Source of the DNA: Sparassis latifolia
Lineage: Eukaryota; Basidiomycota; Agaricomycetes; Polyporales; Sparassidaceae
Assembly (NCBI GenBank): GCA_018466975.1
Contig: CM031560.1
Location: 2,046,001-2,110,000 of the forward strand
Reading direction: 5' to 3'
Length of the DNA: 64,000 bases
Position 1 is the stretch's first letter; each line of letters begins with the position of its first letter. This document shows positions 51,753 to 62,921 of the stretch, in pieces. The position numbers and the translations under genes were made by a program. A model generated the notes under the pieces. That model worked only from the letters and a program-made list of their open reading frames with translations, did no database searches and was not told where the DNA came from.

Positions 51753-54608
51753 ATGTTCATTTGTCGGCACTTACTGCTCCGAGCATATGTACCTCGACGT
51801 CTCCCCGCACCTCTTGTTATCCGACGACTCCTGTCAGACTCCTTTCGCGCCCCAGACATACCACAAAATGCGCCCGTCGCTCCACAGACACAAACACAGA
51901 CGCAGACACAGTTGGCGGACATCTTGGGTCCGGACGACGTTGATGAGGAAACCACACAGCTCTCTGAGAGGAGTGCCCAAGGTGCTGATGGAAGGGAACC
52001 GGCAGCGGCGAGACGCCCTGCGCACTTGGGCGGAGGTACATCTACTACCATGCAGACGGAAGCCACGCCACCAGACGAGCAAGACGAGGGTTGGGCAGAG
52101 GACACGTATCATATCCGTTCAAAGGATGAGATACTGCAGGACTACTACGCCTCTCGCAACACCGACCGTTCTCCGGTCGCGTCGCGGGACCTTCTCGAGT
52201 TCCGCAGATTGCTCTACGTGGCGCGAAACCGGGATCTCAGACACGTCACTCACATGCTCGTCACTGACTTGCGAGGCTCTCTTCTTGAGCCGAGGATGTT
52301 TGCCGGGTTCGTCGAAAGCTTACTCTATGCGCTCGTCAAGCACCAGAGGATCGTCACAAAACGTGACGTCCTTTCTCTGTTCCAGGAACTCGAAGCCCGT
52401 GGTGGGCTCCATTTATTTCGTGCGCGGCGCAAGCTCCAGATTATCAAGGCAATAATGGGCATGCCACCGGAACCTGAGTTCGACCTGCCGCTCCGCGACT
52501 ACATGGTTACTCTGCTTGTGGACATGCTCGTGAATCCCAACGAGGAAATACCTGCAGATAAGCGTGCGATGTCGTTTCGGGCACTCTGGCCTCTGTACCG
52601 TTTTGTATATGGCTTAGCCAAGATGGGCGAGCGAGAGCGTGCGCATAAGCTCATCCAGACATTGGTGAAGACGGAGAACCTGTCCGGCGAGGCTATCAAC
52701 AACACAGACCTGGAATCGGGAGACTTCACGTATATTATTCTCTCCGCGACCGTGCGTTCTTGTCTGCTGTGGGGTTGGCGTAGGCGTGCTTCGTGGCTTG
52801 TGGTAAACTCCATGCCTACCGAAGAGAAAATCAGTCCTCCGATGGCTGAACTCGCTATCGATCTTCTTTCATGTCTGCTGGAGCCTGCGCAAGCGTGCGA
52901 CATCGACACCGCTGCCTCGATCGTTATGCAACTTATGGAGCGCGGCACTGCAGGTTGTGTTCCCCACGATATCTTGCAGGAGTTCTACAACGCTGCGCAG
53001 GAGCTCGAAAGGCCGGAACTTGTTCAGTCTGTCTACAGTCTATCGCGTAATCGAGCGATTCGAGAGAAGTATTCGTATCCTCCACCTGGGATAAAACTGC
53101 AGCTATGGTTCATGCAGCATCTCGCTACGAAGAGCATGAACTCACATCTGGCGCGCGAATTCGCGACGCAGATTGTGGAAGAGGGCATCCCCGTGCACTT
53201 GCAGGACCGTGGCGCCTTTATTGCTCTCGTCGCGTCGCAGGGGCTGGCGACGCATGCCCGTACGTTGTGGGACCGTTACTCACAAGGCGAGGATGGGGAA
53301 TTCGTTGTCGGCAATGCGACAACGATGGTGCGCATGGTCAGTCTTTTTACTAGCTTAGCCAAGCGTAGGGAGCAGCTGCAGGCCAAGACTGCTTCGCTGG
53401 AGTCACGGTCACCCGAGTCTGATGCGGACGCAGCTGAACTGTTGCACTCGGAAGCATTACCGGGAGCAGATCCACCCAGACATAGTAACGACGCTCTTTC
53501 CCAGCCTCCGCTCCCTCGGGTGGACATCCCAATGGCATCAGCATCGGTAACATCTGAATTGACAGGAGATACTGTCTCCGAGATTGCAGATGCTGTTGCC
53601 GCACTCACGCATGCGTCCATGGATGGTGCACCTGGAGAAGCTGCACCGGCGGAAACTTCACGGACATCGGCTGGCCCTGCGCAATCGCACGATCGCGCAC
53701 GCGACACTGCACCCCACGTCACTCTGCCCCGGGAAGAGCTGGAACCTCCTGAAGAAGAGGCCACCACCATAAACACCGAGTCCACTCCAGAGGAGCTCCG
53801 AGCATATGCCGAGCGTGTGCTCTCAGCGTTCCGCGCCAGCCGGCTGCTCAACGCGGCGAGCCATCAGGACCTCAATGCGACCGCGCGCGCGTGCTTCATG
53901 CTGAAGCAGATGTCCGAAGGCTTCTCCGCATTCCGGATGTTGCTGAACCGGCGGGAGGTGCCCGACGTGCACGATGTAAACGTCGTGCTCGGCGTGCTGG
54001 CGGAGTACAGCCCGCAAGCGGGCGAGCGGATCATCGAGCGGATGCTGCAGAAGGGCATGAAGCCCGACGGGGTGACGTTCGGGACGGTCATCCACCATGC
54101 AGTGTTGCACGGGCAGATGGAGGTCGTGTCATCGCTCATTCGGCGGGCGCGCTCGCTTAATGCCGAGCATCTGACGTTCAAGACGGTGGGGACACTGATC
54201 CGGGCAATGGTCTCTCAGCAGGCGGAGGAAGGCGAGGTGTCGCCGATCGGGCGGCTGCACCACGCTCAGCGGCTGGTGGACATGCTGCTGCAGGCGCACC
54301 AGGTGCCATCGTCGAACATGGGGCGCGACTGCGTCGTCGCGGCGCTGCGGGCGGACGACCCGCGCATGGCGTTCCGGTTCTGGAAGCTGTTGGTGAAGGA
54401 GCAGGTGCAGTGGGACGACCCGATGCAGACGGCGACGCGGCGAGTGATAGCTGCGCGGGTGCGGCGACACTTGAACAGCGGGTGGTTGGAGCCGGAGCAG
54501 GGGCACGTTATGCTGTCGGAGCTGGGCCAAGAGGTGAAGCGTCAATACCGCCAGATGTCTGCGTCTGTGGCGCTTCCTGCGCAGGAGGACTCGGAGAAGC
54601 CCAGTTGA
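51753..54608 (+). CDS. PPR-like protein, probably mitochondrial
   Basis: An intronless frame of 951 residues from the ATG at 51753. The N-terminus (MFICRHLLLRAYVPRRLP, then VIRRLLSDSF) is basic and amphipathic, as in mitochondrial targeting sequences. Two helical-repeat regions follow, at residues about 130-550 (DYMVTLLVDMLVNPNEE, FVYGLAKMGERERAHKLIQT) and about 690-940 (AERIIERMLQKGMKPDGVTF is close: the sequence reads GERIIERMLQKGMKPDGVTF, then GTVIHHAVLHGQMEVVSSLI). These are PPR-type helical pairs, separated by a Ser/Ala/Pro-rich linker. PPR proteins bind organelle RNA for processing or translation. No target can be named. Confidence 0.82.
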   Translation: MFICRHLLLRAYVPRRLPAPLVIRRLLSDSFRAPDIPQNAPVAPQTQTQTQTQLADILGPDDVDEETTQLSERSAQGADGREPAAARRPAHLGGGTSTTMQTEATPPDEQDEGWAEDTYHIRSKDEILQDYYASRNTDRSPVASRDLLEFRRLLYVARNRDLRHVTHMLVTDLRGSLLEPRMFAGFVESLLYALVKHQRIVTKRDVLSLFQELEARGGLHLFRARRKLQIIKAIMGMPPEPEFDLPLRDYMVTLLVDMLVNPNEEIPADKRAMSFRALWPLYRFVYGLAKMGERERAHKLIQTLVKTENLSGEAINNTDLESGDFTYIILSATVRSCLLWGWRRRASWLVVNSMPTEEKISPPMAELAIDLLSCLLEPAQACDIDTAASIVMQLMERGTAGCVPHDILQEFYNAAQELERPELVQSVYSLSRNRAIREKYSYPPPGIKLQLWFMQHLATKSMNSHLAREFATQIVEEGIPVHLQDRGAFIALVASQGLATHARTLWDRYSQGEDGEFVVGNATTMVRMVSLFTSLAKRREQLQAKTASLESRSPESDADAAELLHSEALPGADPPRHSNDALSQPPLPRVDIPMASASVTSELTGDTVSEIADAVAALTHASMDGAPGEAAPAETSRTSAGPAQSHDRARDTAPHVTLPREELEPPEEEATTINTESTPEELRAYAERVLSAFRASRLLNAASHQDLNATARACFMLKQMSEGFSAFRMLLNRREVPDVHDVNVVLGVLAEYSPQAGERIIERMLQKGMKPDGVTFGTVIHHAVLHGQMEVVSSLIRRARSLNAEHLTFKTVGTLIRAMVSQQAEEGEVSPIGRLHHAQRLVDMLLQAHQVPSSNMGRDCVVAALRADDPRMAFRFWKLLVKEQVQWDDPMQTATRRVIAARVRRHLNSGWLEPEQGHVMLSELGQEVKRQYRQMSASVALPAQEDSEKPS

Positions 54609-55176
54609 CTATCGATGGGGATTTGATTGCATTGTTGCTCAGGTAGCTCGTGCGCGAACTGGCGGGTCACGCGCGAAGCGACCAGGGAGCCGGAGTGTCT
54701 GTCTGTCGAATGACGGCCAGACACTTGGCGCACAGATAGGGCAAGGTACTGGAGAGGGCTGCGATTATCAGGGTGGGTCACACATCACTGGCAAGTGTGG
54801 GGATGCTGATATGACGATGGCGATGGAAGTAATAAAACATGGAGGGTCGGGGGATGGTGCTGGTGGCCACGGTAGAGTACACTCGGAGGTAATAGATCTA
54901 GTGGGCTGGGAGATAATGTTGCAAGATATATTTACGGGGAGAATGGCAGTGTTGTCGGACTGGTTCTAAAGGCAGCGAGGAGGAGGACATGGTCAGGATG
55001 CAGTAGACTGGGTGAGGCTCGTGACCGCGTGCCAAAGCGCCCGCCAAACAGGCTGAAACAAGCGCGCTCTTAATGAGGTGACTTGCCACCGCTCCGGCCC
55101 TCTTGCCGCTTGCCCACCGTCTCGTTTCACTGGATCTTTCTGCTCGTCGTCGTCGTCGTCGTCGTCGACGTCCGCG
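54609..55176. other. Spacer before the Zn2Cys6 gene
   Basis: 568 nt with no supported gene. The right end is the leader of the transcription-factor gene and includes a (TCG)n run at 55144-55168. Confidence 0.45.
55144..55168 (+). repeat. (TCG)n microsatellite in the 5' leader
   Basis: Eight perfect TCG units just before the start codon at 55177 of the Zn2Cys6 gene. Confidence 0.85.
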
Positions 55177-58090
55177 ATGCCTTTCCCCCGCCCGACAAAA
55201 TCCTCTTCGTCGCCGACGCCGCCCTCTGGGCCCTCGGACGACGGCGGCCTCAAGGACCATCCCGAAATTAACAAGGTCAAGAGAAAGTGAGTCTTTTCCC
55301 GACATTTCCCCGTCCGCCTTCAACGCTTTCGTGCACGATCACCTCCCCGCGTTCCCCCCGTATCCGAGCCTACCCCGCATTTCAGCTCCTCTCTTTCTTC
55401 CGGTCCCTCACCACGCCCCATGTCGTATATTCCCTTTCCCTTCTCCATCCAACACTGACAGTCTCTTTCTTCCCTACAGGCGGCAATCTCAGAGTATGTC
55501 GACTCCCATTTTCCCGCTTTTTACCCTCATTTTCCCTCAGGTTGCGATGCATGTCGTGCTCGCAAGGTAAGGTGTGCTCGCGAGAACCCGGATGACCCAA
55601 AGCAGTTCTGTAAGCATTGTATCGCGCTCGGAATACCGTGCACGTACGATTATCAGCCGAAAAAGAGAGGGCCTCCCAACTTGTGAGTCGATCATCTCGC
55701 TTTCTTCCTCTTGCAATGCTCACAGTCCCGAAGGTATCTTCGACGCCTTCAGGAGGCCGCAGCTGCCGCCGCAGCCCAACAGGACAATCAGAATGGCCTC
55801 GATATCTCCCATTTACCCGACGCAACAAGTCCGACTCAGTCGATCCTTTCCACCACCTCGCAAGCCACCATGCCGTCCTTCCTAGAGCCCTCTCTTAGCC
55901 CAGTGCCATCCATGCACACAACCACCCTCCCGCCCTCGCGATATCCTATCACAGCCGACGGCTTTCACTCATCCTTCTCCCCCATACCCTCAATTGGCTC
56001 TTCCTCATACGGCCCATCATCCGCTGGCTTATCGGGTAGACCACCTTCTGGTGACGACTCGCAGCCATTTGCATCCCCAACCGATCAATTCAGCACGTAT
56101 CCTCTGCATAACTGGTCATTCAAGCAGCACCAGGCACTCTCTATACTTCCGCCTACAGCGATGCCTCCTCTCTCGTACTACTACCGACCGCATCGCCTCG
56201 AAGACGTCGCACCCCGTGACACGCTCCTCCTCATTATCGCGCTTTTCTTTGATTTTGTGTACCCGCTGACGCCCTGCGTGCACAAGCCGTCGTTCATGGC
56301 GGACGTGCACGGTCACAGAGAGGAGCGCGACCCTCTGTTCTTTGCACTTGTCATGTCTACCGTGGCCTCGACGCTGGTGCAAGTGCCGCGATCGTACGTC
56401 CCCATGGAGCGCCATGCCGTGCGCAAGCTCGCGCAAACGTGTCACGAGGCGAGCCGCCATATCTCCGTTGCATCATACGATCCGCCAACGTGCATGCATG
56501 TCGTTATTCGTTATTTGTGCGTGCTGCGTTCACCGAACGCCACATCTTCTCGACTCACATCCGCGAATTTCCACAATTTGTTTTAACAGCGATTGTATAT
56601 ACCACTTCTGCGAAGGCCACGATGCGACGCAACACGCAGCGTTCGGCGAAGCGGCACACATTGCCATCACGCTGCGCATGCACGAAGAGTCCTCCTATGA
56701 GGGCCTTGATCTAATTGAATGCGAGACGCGCCGGAGGACATTTTGGCTACTCTTTGGAGGTAAGCCGCAACTTTAGTGATGTGATCGCGATGCGAGCAAC
56801 TGGATTGCAGCGGATAAATCCATGTCCATTCTCCTTGGGCGCCCGATTTCTCTTCGGGATGAGGACACCACGTGCAACTTCCCCCGAGAACTTGACGACG
56901 AGTAGTAAGTTCTGCATTGTCTCCACGAACCTCGGGAATCTGAAATGCCATCGCCAGCATCACGCCAAGTGCATACCTTCCCCAGCCCCATGGCAAGACC
57001 GCTATCGTCTCAGGGCTCAATTACAGCTCCCGTATCTTTGCGCTCCTGGGAGAGATCCTTGTGCGCATCCGCGTAGACAAACGCTCGCCGCCCCAGGGGC
57101 AGTTCCTCACGGCGCGTCTCGATGAGGTGCAGGCGCTGCATGCACGCATCGTATCCGCGCTCTCACACGCGCCCGAGCCGCTCCGGCTGAAGCAGGCGCA
57201 CCCGCAGTCCAACATACCCCCTGAATATGGCAGTGCGGGGTTCCGGCAGACGACGTTCGCGGAGGTCAAGGACTTTTTCGACAACCCCAATGCGTCGCGC
57301 GCGAACGCACTCAACCCGTTCTTGGTGATGCAGGCGAATGTGTACGTCACGCAGGTTGGTAGTTGCTGAGTGATGCTACTATCGGCCGAGTTACTAACGT
57401 CTACCCGTGCCCTTCCCATTATTTCCGACTGCGTCTCTAGCAACTGGTCCGATTTGTGATAGAGCAGTACCGCGACGAGCTGATCACTTCGCTCCAAGGG
57501 AGCATCGATGAGCAATGTGTTGCTCAGGACAGGGAAGCCGTAGCAAGTGACCTCCTCAATATCCTACACAGGTGTGTGGTCCCCTTTCTCTCTGCCGGTC
57601 TGCCTGCCGAGGTGGGTGACAGGCAGGCAGATTCGGTGTCTGTACTCGGTGGCTATATCTGAGTACTCACGCTTCCCGAATACCTGCAGCATACCTATCC
57701 AGTCCATCGCAACGAACGGACCCTCACTGGTGAGCACATGCACCCTGCGATGCTCGGTTGCAAGATGCTGACAGGCCAGCGTGGTATCTGCGGGACCATT
57801 ATGCTATTTTATCGTACGACTGCAGGTACACAAAGTGCGCTTCGTCGCGTCGACGCTCCTCGATGCTGTGCGCAAGGCGGAGACCGCACCGGCGTCCGCT
57901 GCGCGTGCGCACGCCTACTTGTGTAAGTGTCCCACCGTCCCTTCTTCATTCAGTTGCGTGCCCTTTCCATCGTCGCTGCGGTTGCTTTTGCGTTTCTGAG
58001 TCTACTCGAGCGTGCTCGCTGACGTACGTCTCGGTGCTTTTAGGGGACTTTTTGTCGATTCTATCAGAGATCGAGCGCAACTATTTGTGA
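55177..58090 (+). CDS. Zn(II)2Cys6 transcription factor with fungal-specific domain
   Basis: Eleven exons: 55177-55286, 55480-55493, 55541-55682, 55734-56516, 56590-56759, 56811-56904, 56958-57354, 57441-57571, 57690-57729, 57826-57922 and 58044-58090, giving 674 residues. The DNA-binding cluster uses Cys43, 46, 53, 65, 68 and 75 (CDACRARKVRC, FCKHCIALGIPC) and is followed by the linker YDYQPKKRGPPNLYLRRLQE. The middle-homology domain includes PLTPCVHKPSFMADV, GEAAHIAITLRMHEESSYEG, ECETRRRTFWLLFGADKSMS and GRPISLRDEDTTCNFPREL. Such factors control carbon-use or stress genes in fungi. The KKRGP linker recalls Rgt1-like regulators, but this is weak evidence. Exon 2 has only 14 nt, and intron 1 (193 nt) is long for this genome. 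Confidence 0.9.
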
Positions 58091-58757
58091 GTGACTCGTG
58101 TTGGGGTTTCTTCGGCGGTTTACTCACTGGCCGCTCTCCTCCTCTTCCTCGCTATGTGTCGTGTCGATGCGACCTGGACTGGAATTGCCTTGCCTGGCGA
58201 GGATGCAGATTGGACGACGAGAGAGACGTGGCATCATCCAGCGCGGACGGCATGCCACTCATGGGTGCAAGTTGACCCGTGCGTCTCGTCGCACACGGCT
58301 TTCGTGGCGTACGGCGCTCACATACCGTCACTTTCTGTCCTTCCCTCCGCCTTTGTATTGTAATGGAACCCGGGACTGGCTGCGCTCACCTATCGATATT
58401 TCTATATTCGTATCTGCTGCTCTTACCCTCCCCACGCTGCGCGGGCTGTTACCCTCACCTACACTAGTTCTGTATTCTTACTGGATAGTTACTGTCCTAC
58501 TGTTGTGTGCCACGGGGTTGGCGATAGGTGTCCATTGCGCGTTAGTTGTATTGTACACATATTTTACCCGCTGCTATCGAGTTCGTGTTGTTATGGTCTC
58601 TCCTCGCCAATCCTTCTGTGGTGCGGCAAACCGCGAGTTTCCGGATATGGAAGGAGCAGTAAGAACACAACGGTTCTGTGGCCCTCGCCAAACCGCTGCC
58701 ACTCTTTCCATCTTCCTCGACACACACACTTTGTCCAGAGCGAAATCTCATAAATAC
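58091..58757. other. Spacer between the Zn2Cys6 and AOS1 genes
   Basis: 667 nt between two genes on the same strand. Open frames here have no family signal. Confidence 0.45.
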
Positions 58758-60753
58758 ATGGCTACGAATGACTCGAGCGCGAAGACCGAGCCCCTCCAGA
58801 TAACTGAAGGTCAGTCGCATGTCGGCGTATGCAGAGACCACACAGGGAGACTGCACCAAGGCGGGTAGTCTCCCAGTGGAGGTTATGGCCACGCGAATGC
58901 TCGAAACCCTAGTTGGTGGATTGAATAACTGACTGACGCGCAGATGAGGCGGCGGTGTACGACAGGCAGATCCGGCTCTGGGGACTCGAGGCACAGCAGA
59001 GGTCAGCGCAGCCCAACTCGGACATGCGCGCCGACCAACACTCACGATGACTTCCTTACGCGTTTTTGGCGCATTCCTGGACATACTGTGTGCGTGAAAC
59101 TACTTCCTGCCTGCGCTGTGTGGTGCGGACGCGACTGCACAGAATGCGCAACGCGACGATCCTCGTCGTGCGCCTGCGCGGCGTCGCGACGGAGGCGATC
59201 AAGAACATTGTTCTAGCAGGCATCGGCCGACTTGTCGTAGTCGACGGCGACCCCATCACCCCGGCGGACCTCGGCGCTGGCTTCTTCTTCCGCGACGAGG
59301 ACGTCGGCGCGAGGGTGCGTGCTTCCCCTTCCAGTTCAGTTATTTCTTTGCGTCGTGCCGAGTGGATATGGCCGAGCTGCGGGGCTGGACACTGGGGCCG
59401 GAATCTGGAATGGAGGAAGGTGGACAATTGGTGTATGGAAGAGCTGAAGACGGGTCAGCGGTTAGAAGCACCGCGCTCGCATCCTATAATCGTGACAACT
59501 TTGCCTGGGCAATCTCCTTGATAGGCCACAGAGCGGATACGCATCACGCCTGGCGCTCGTCTCCTTCCAACCCCAGTTCCATCCCCACGGTGGATTGAAT
59601 ATGAGGATTTGATGGAAGCGTGTAGGTACACTGGTGTTCTCCAGCATGCCAGAACAGAGAATCGCCGGCATGCCGGCAGATCATCATAAATCGTATACTA
59701 ATGCAACTCCCACTATACTACTCTTTTGTTATTTGTCGTCTATTCGTCGTAGTGTTGGGACTGACTCAATGGATTTTAACAGAAAGCGGAAGCGGCGAAG
59801 ACACGCATCGAAAGTCTTAATCCACTGGTAACAGTTGATGCGGTATCATCGAAGGCTCCCCTCGATGGCGACGCACTGGAAGCACTTGTCAACGATGTCG
59901 ACCTGGTCTGCGTGACCGATAGCGACCGTGCCACGTTAGTGCGTCTACCACACTGGCTTTGCGATCCGGTAGCTCACCTCCTGCAGATCCGCGTGAATGA
60001 CGCATGTCGGCGTGCGGGGAAGCCCTTCTACGCTGGCGGGACATACGGCCTGCTTGGCTACATCTTCTGTGACCTGCTGACACACGACTACATCGCACCG
60101 TACGCCCTCTTCTTCCACGATATATGTTTCCACTGACTAGCGCATGCGAGCTAGAGACCGTACTGCACCCAAAGACACAGCGAAGAATATACGGAATACA
60201 ACAAAGTATTGCCCCCTCAGCACAGCACTACAGCACCGCTGGACGGGCATGACGCGCAAGCAGACGAAGGAGCTGAACCCCGCTGCTGTTTTCTCTATGC
60301 TAGGTGAGTCGGCGGCTAATGCGGACGCCGCCTCTGGCTGATGCTCGTGCAGCACTATGGGAATACCAGGCAACTCATGGGGGGGTGCTCCCCGACAGTC
60401 AGAGCGAGGCGGTACCTCTGGAGAGCGTTGCGAACGCACTTTTGACCAAGGCAGATGTGAACAAGCAGACGCTGCCCAGTATACCTCGGGCAACAATCGA
60501 GTGCGTACCTACTACCTTCGGCCGCTCTTCACATTCGATCGGCATCTGGATCTGTGTCTCACTCCGATCGCGCAAACAGGTCAGTAGCAACGACGGCAGC
60601 ACACGAGCTCTCTCCAGTGTGCGCCGTTGTAGGCGGATGCTGGCGCAAGATATACTCAAAGCACTCGCAGCTCGCGAGTCGCCGATTGTCAACTTCTTTG
60701 TGTTTGATGGCAGCCTGGGCAGCGGCACGGTCTGTCGGCTGGGCATCGCATAG
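58758..60753 (+). CDS. AOS1: SUMO-activating enzyme subunit 1 (AOS1/SAE1), with a frameshift
   Basis: Eight exons: 58758-58809, 58944-59001, 59143-59314, 59783-59938, 59987-60099, 60155-60303, 60353-60500 and 60580-60753. Blocks match E1 N-terminal subunits: EAAVYDRQIRLWGLEAQQRM, NIVLAGIGRLVVVDGDPITP, ADLGAGFFFRDEDVGAR, KAEAAKTRIESLNPLVTVDA, GKPFYAGGTYGLLGYIFCDL, YCPLSTALQHRWTGMTRKQT, ELSPVCAVVGG, then MLAQDILKALAARESPIVNF and FFVFDGSLGSGTVCRLG. AOS1 and UBA2 together adenylate SUMO and pass it to Ubc9. Within the last exon the reading frame slips by one base between VVGG and MLAQ (about 60634-60637). As written, the last 38 residues would be replaced. Intron 3 (468 nt) is far longer than the others. 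Confidence 0.88.
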
Positions 60754-61409
60754 GTCCTAGCCTGTAAGATGTAATTCACCCACCCACTATCGCTGGTCCT
60801 CGGTTGTGGAAGTACCATGCTCTATACAATCTGTCAGGTGGGCATTGTTATGTGTTATCGGCAAGAAGTCGCCCTAAAAATGATAGGGATGCCGCCGCAA
60901 TTTGCAATTGTTCGAGTGCTCGAACTCAGCTAGGTTCGGAAGTTGTGTGGTTTGCCATCAACGTTCACCATGTCACGGCGATACCGCTGTGGATACTACA
61001 CAGATACCACCGAGAACGCCCTTTCAATACAATTCCTGTCCAGCTTCTACGGACGTACGTATTCGCGGCGGTCCGGGGTCAGGGCTTTCGTGAATGAATG
61101 AGTGAGTGAATGCTCGTTGCCTATCATGTCTGGGAAGATGTGAGATGCGGCTTCGAATTGGCCCGTCCGGTGACGGACTTGACATCACATCTCGCACTCG
61201 CCATAGCACGTTATAGCGATCTCTACAGTAGGTAGGGCAGAGATATCGTTTGCATATCGCGGACGTAAACAAAGTTCGATATACGAGTGGGGAAACGAGC
61301 TCGTCGAGCGTCTCAGAGTGAAGTAAGGCTTTATTCGAGCTTTGCAGTCATACTGCGAGAGGCGGGAACCGTTCACGGTTCAACAAAAGCTCAGCTCCAA
61401 AGTTGATCC
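60754..61409. other. Convergent spacer AOS1 / folate synthase
   Basis: 656 nt without a supported gene between two converging 3' ends. Confidence 0.45.
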
Positions 61410-62921
61410 TCATCCAGCGGCCTGAATTCCCTCCAACAACCGGTAGAAGTCCCCAACGAGGTACAAACTTCCGGCGACGACGATGAGCCCTCCCTCGCGC
61501 TGCTGCCGCTGCGCGGCCCAGGTCAGCGCCTCGGAGAGCTGAGCCTGGGGCATCGCGCGCGCGTCGGGCTCGTACACCTCTGCTTGCGGTGCGAGCTCGT
61601 TCACCGTAGCGCGCAGCTCGGCAAACGGTTCAGGATGCACCCAGGGCATCTTTTCCGGCGGCGAGAACGGCAGAAGGGCGACCGCGAGGCGGGGAATTGA
61701 GAGCCCGAGTAGCGGTGCGAGCGTCTCGTGGGGCCTCTTTGGCGGAGAGTGAGAGAGCGCGAGAAGAAATGTAATGGCAGGCGCAGGCGTGCGGGCAAGG
61801 TGCGGCGAGAGATATGCAGCGAGCGTGTGCGCGGAAGCGGGGTTGTGTGCGCCGTCGGCGAGAACGAGGCAGGAAAGCCCTGAGGGAGGCGCGAGCGTCA
61901 CCTTGCGGAAGGAGAGTCTGCCTGTCCAAGTTGTGTTGCGAATGCCCTGTGCGATGCTAGCTGGAGTTATGTGAAGGTGCTCACGCAGGCACGTACTTGA
62001 GGGATGCGTAAGTAGCGCGGAGACTACCCCAAGCGCGGTGCTGAGGTTCGCGAGCTGGTGCGCGCCGTGCAGGGGTAGAAGTGCCCGAAGGGGTTCTGCG
62101 AAGCACGACAGATGCGCTTCGATAGGCTGCGGGACTGGCGGCACGAATTCTCCAGTCGCGGCGGGGTATGGTCCGTCAATACTCTCGTCCCACCCTCGCA
62201 ATTCGACTTCCGGAGCAATCAGGACATCGCCTCCGATGCGTTCCACTACCTCGTGCATGACGGGCTCGACTTCTGGGTGACTTTGCTGCCCGAGCACGAA
62301 AGGCTTTCCCGGACGCGCAATAGACGCCTTCTCGCGCGCGATAGCGGAAATGCTTGTGCCTAGAAAGGCCTGGTGGTCAAGATCCACTGCAGTGAGGGCA
62401 GAAGCCAGAATGCAGTCGTCTGGGACGATGTTAGTCGCGTCAAGGCGGCCGCCCATGCCGACTTCGAGGACAACGACATCGGCACGGGCACGCTCAAAGA
62501 GGTAAAGTGCAGTACAGGTGAGTAGCTCGAAGTTACTTGCGCCGATGCCGTGTGAGGAATCGACGTTTTCGACGTGATTCCGGGCCTGGTTGTAGGCGGC
62601 CGGGGAGACGGGAGCGTCGTTCAAGATGATAGAGTCGCGTATGGTCACGAGGTGGGGGCTGTTGAAGCGGCCGACCGTGAGCGGCACGGAGGATCCTGAT
62701 GCACGCAAGATAGAGTGCAGGAGGGCAGAGACGCTTCCCTTGCCGTTGGTGCCGGCGATATGACAGGTTGGACGGGTGTAAGGCGGAAGCTGAGCCTGGA
62801 GGAGCCGTATGCGATCCAGAGAAAGGTCAATAGCAGGCATCGTGTGCGAACGTCGATAGTTCACGAGAGGTGGTGTGGGTTTACGGCGTAGATGAGAGGC
62901 AAGAGATGCCCATGTCTGCAT
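61410..62921 (-). CDS. FOL3: Dihydrofolate / folylpolyglutamate synthase (FOL3-like)
   Basis: Intronless frame on the minus strand. From the ATG at 62840 it codes for 476 residues; from an in-frame ATG at 62921 it codes for 503. The Mur-ligase-type ATP site is HIAGTNGKGSVSALLHSI, followed by GRFNSPHLVTIRDSI, VVLEVGMGGRLDATNIV, TAVDLDHQAFLGTSISAIAR, EKASIARPGKPFVLGQQ and, in the C-terminal domain, LADGAHNPASAHTLAAYL. These are signatures of FolC enzymes, which add glutamate to dihydropteroate or folates. The layout is closest to Fol3-type dihydrofolate synthases, but folylpolyglutamate synthase is not ruled out. The 27-residue extension (MQTWASLASHLRRKPTPPL) is basic and may be a mitochondrial signal. 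Confidence 0.92.
   Translation of the reverse strand: MQTWASLASHLRRKPTPPLVNYRRSHTMPAIDLSLDRIRLLQAQLPPYTRPTCHIAGTNGKGSVSALLHSILRASGSSVPLTVGRFNSPHLVTIRDSIILNDAPVSPAAYNQARNHVENVDSSHGIGASNFELLTCTALYLFERARADVVVLEVGMGGRLDATNIVPDDCILASALTAVDLDHQAFLGTSISAIAREKASIARPGKPFVLGQQSHPEVEPVMHEVVERIGGDVLIAPEVELRGWDESIDGPYPAATGEFVPPVPQPIEAHLSCFAEPLRALLPLHGAHQLANLSTALGVVSALLTHPSSTCLREHLHITPASIAQGIRNTTWTGRLSFRKVTLAPPSGLSCLVLADGAHNPASAHTLAAYLSPHLARTPAPAITFLLALSHSPPKRPHETLAPLLGLSIPRLAVALLPFSPPEKMPWVHPEPFAELRATVNELAPQAEVYEPDARAMPQAQLSEALTWAAQRQQREGGLIVVAGSLYLVGDFYRLLEGIQAAG

Noticed and set aside
59362..59598. Frame inside AOS1 intron 3 as a separate exon
   Set aside because: Direct joining of 59314 to 59783 reproduces the family sequence without it; kept only as a finding.
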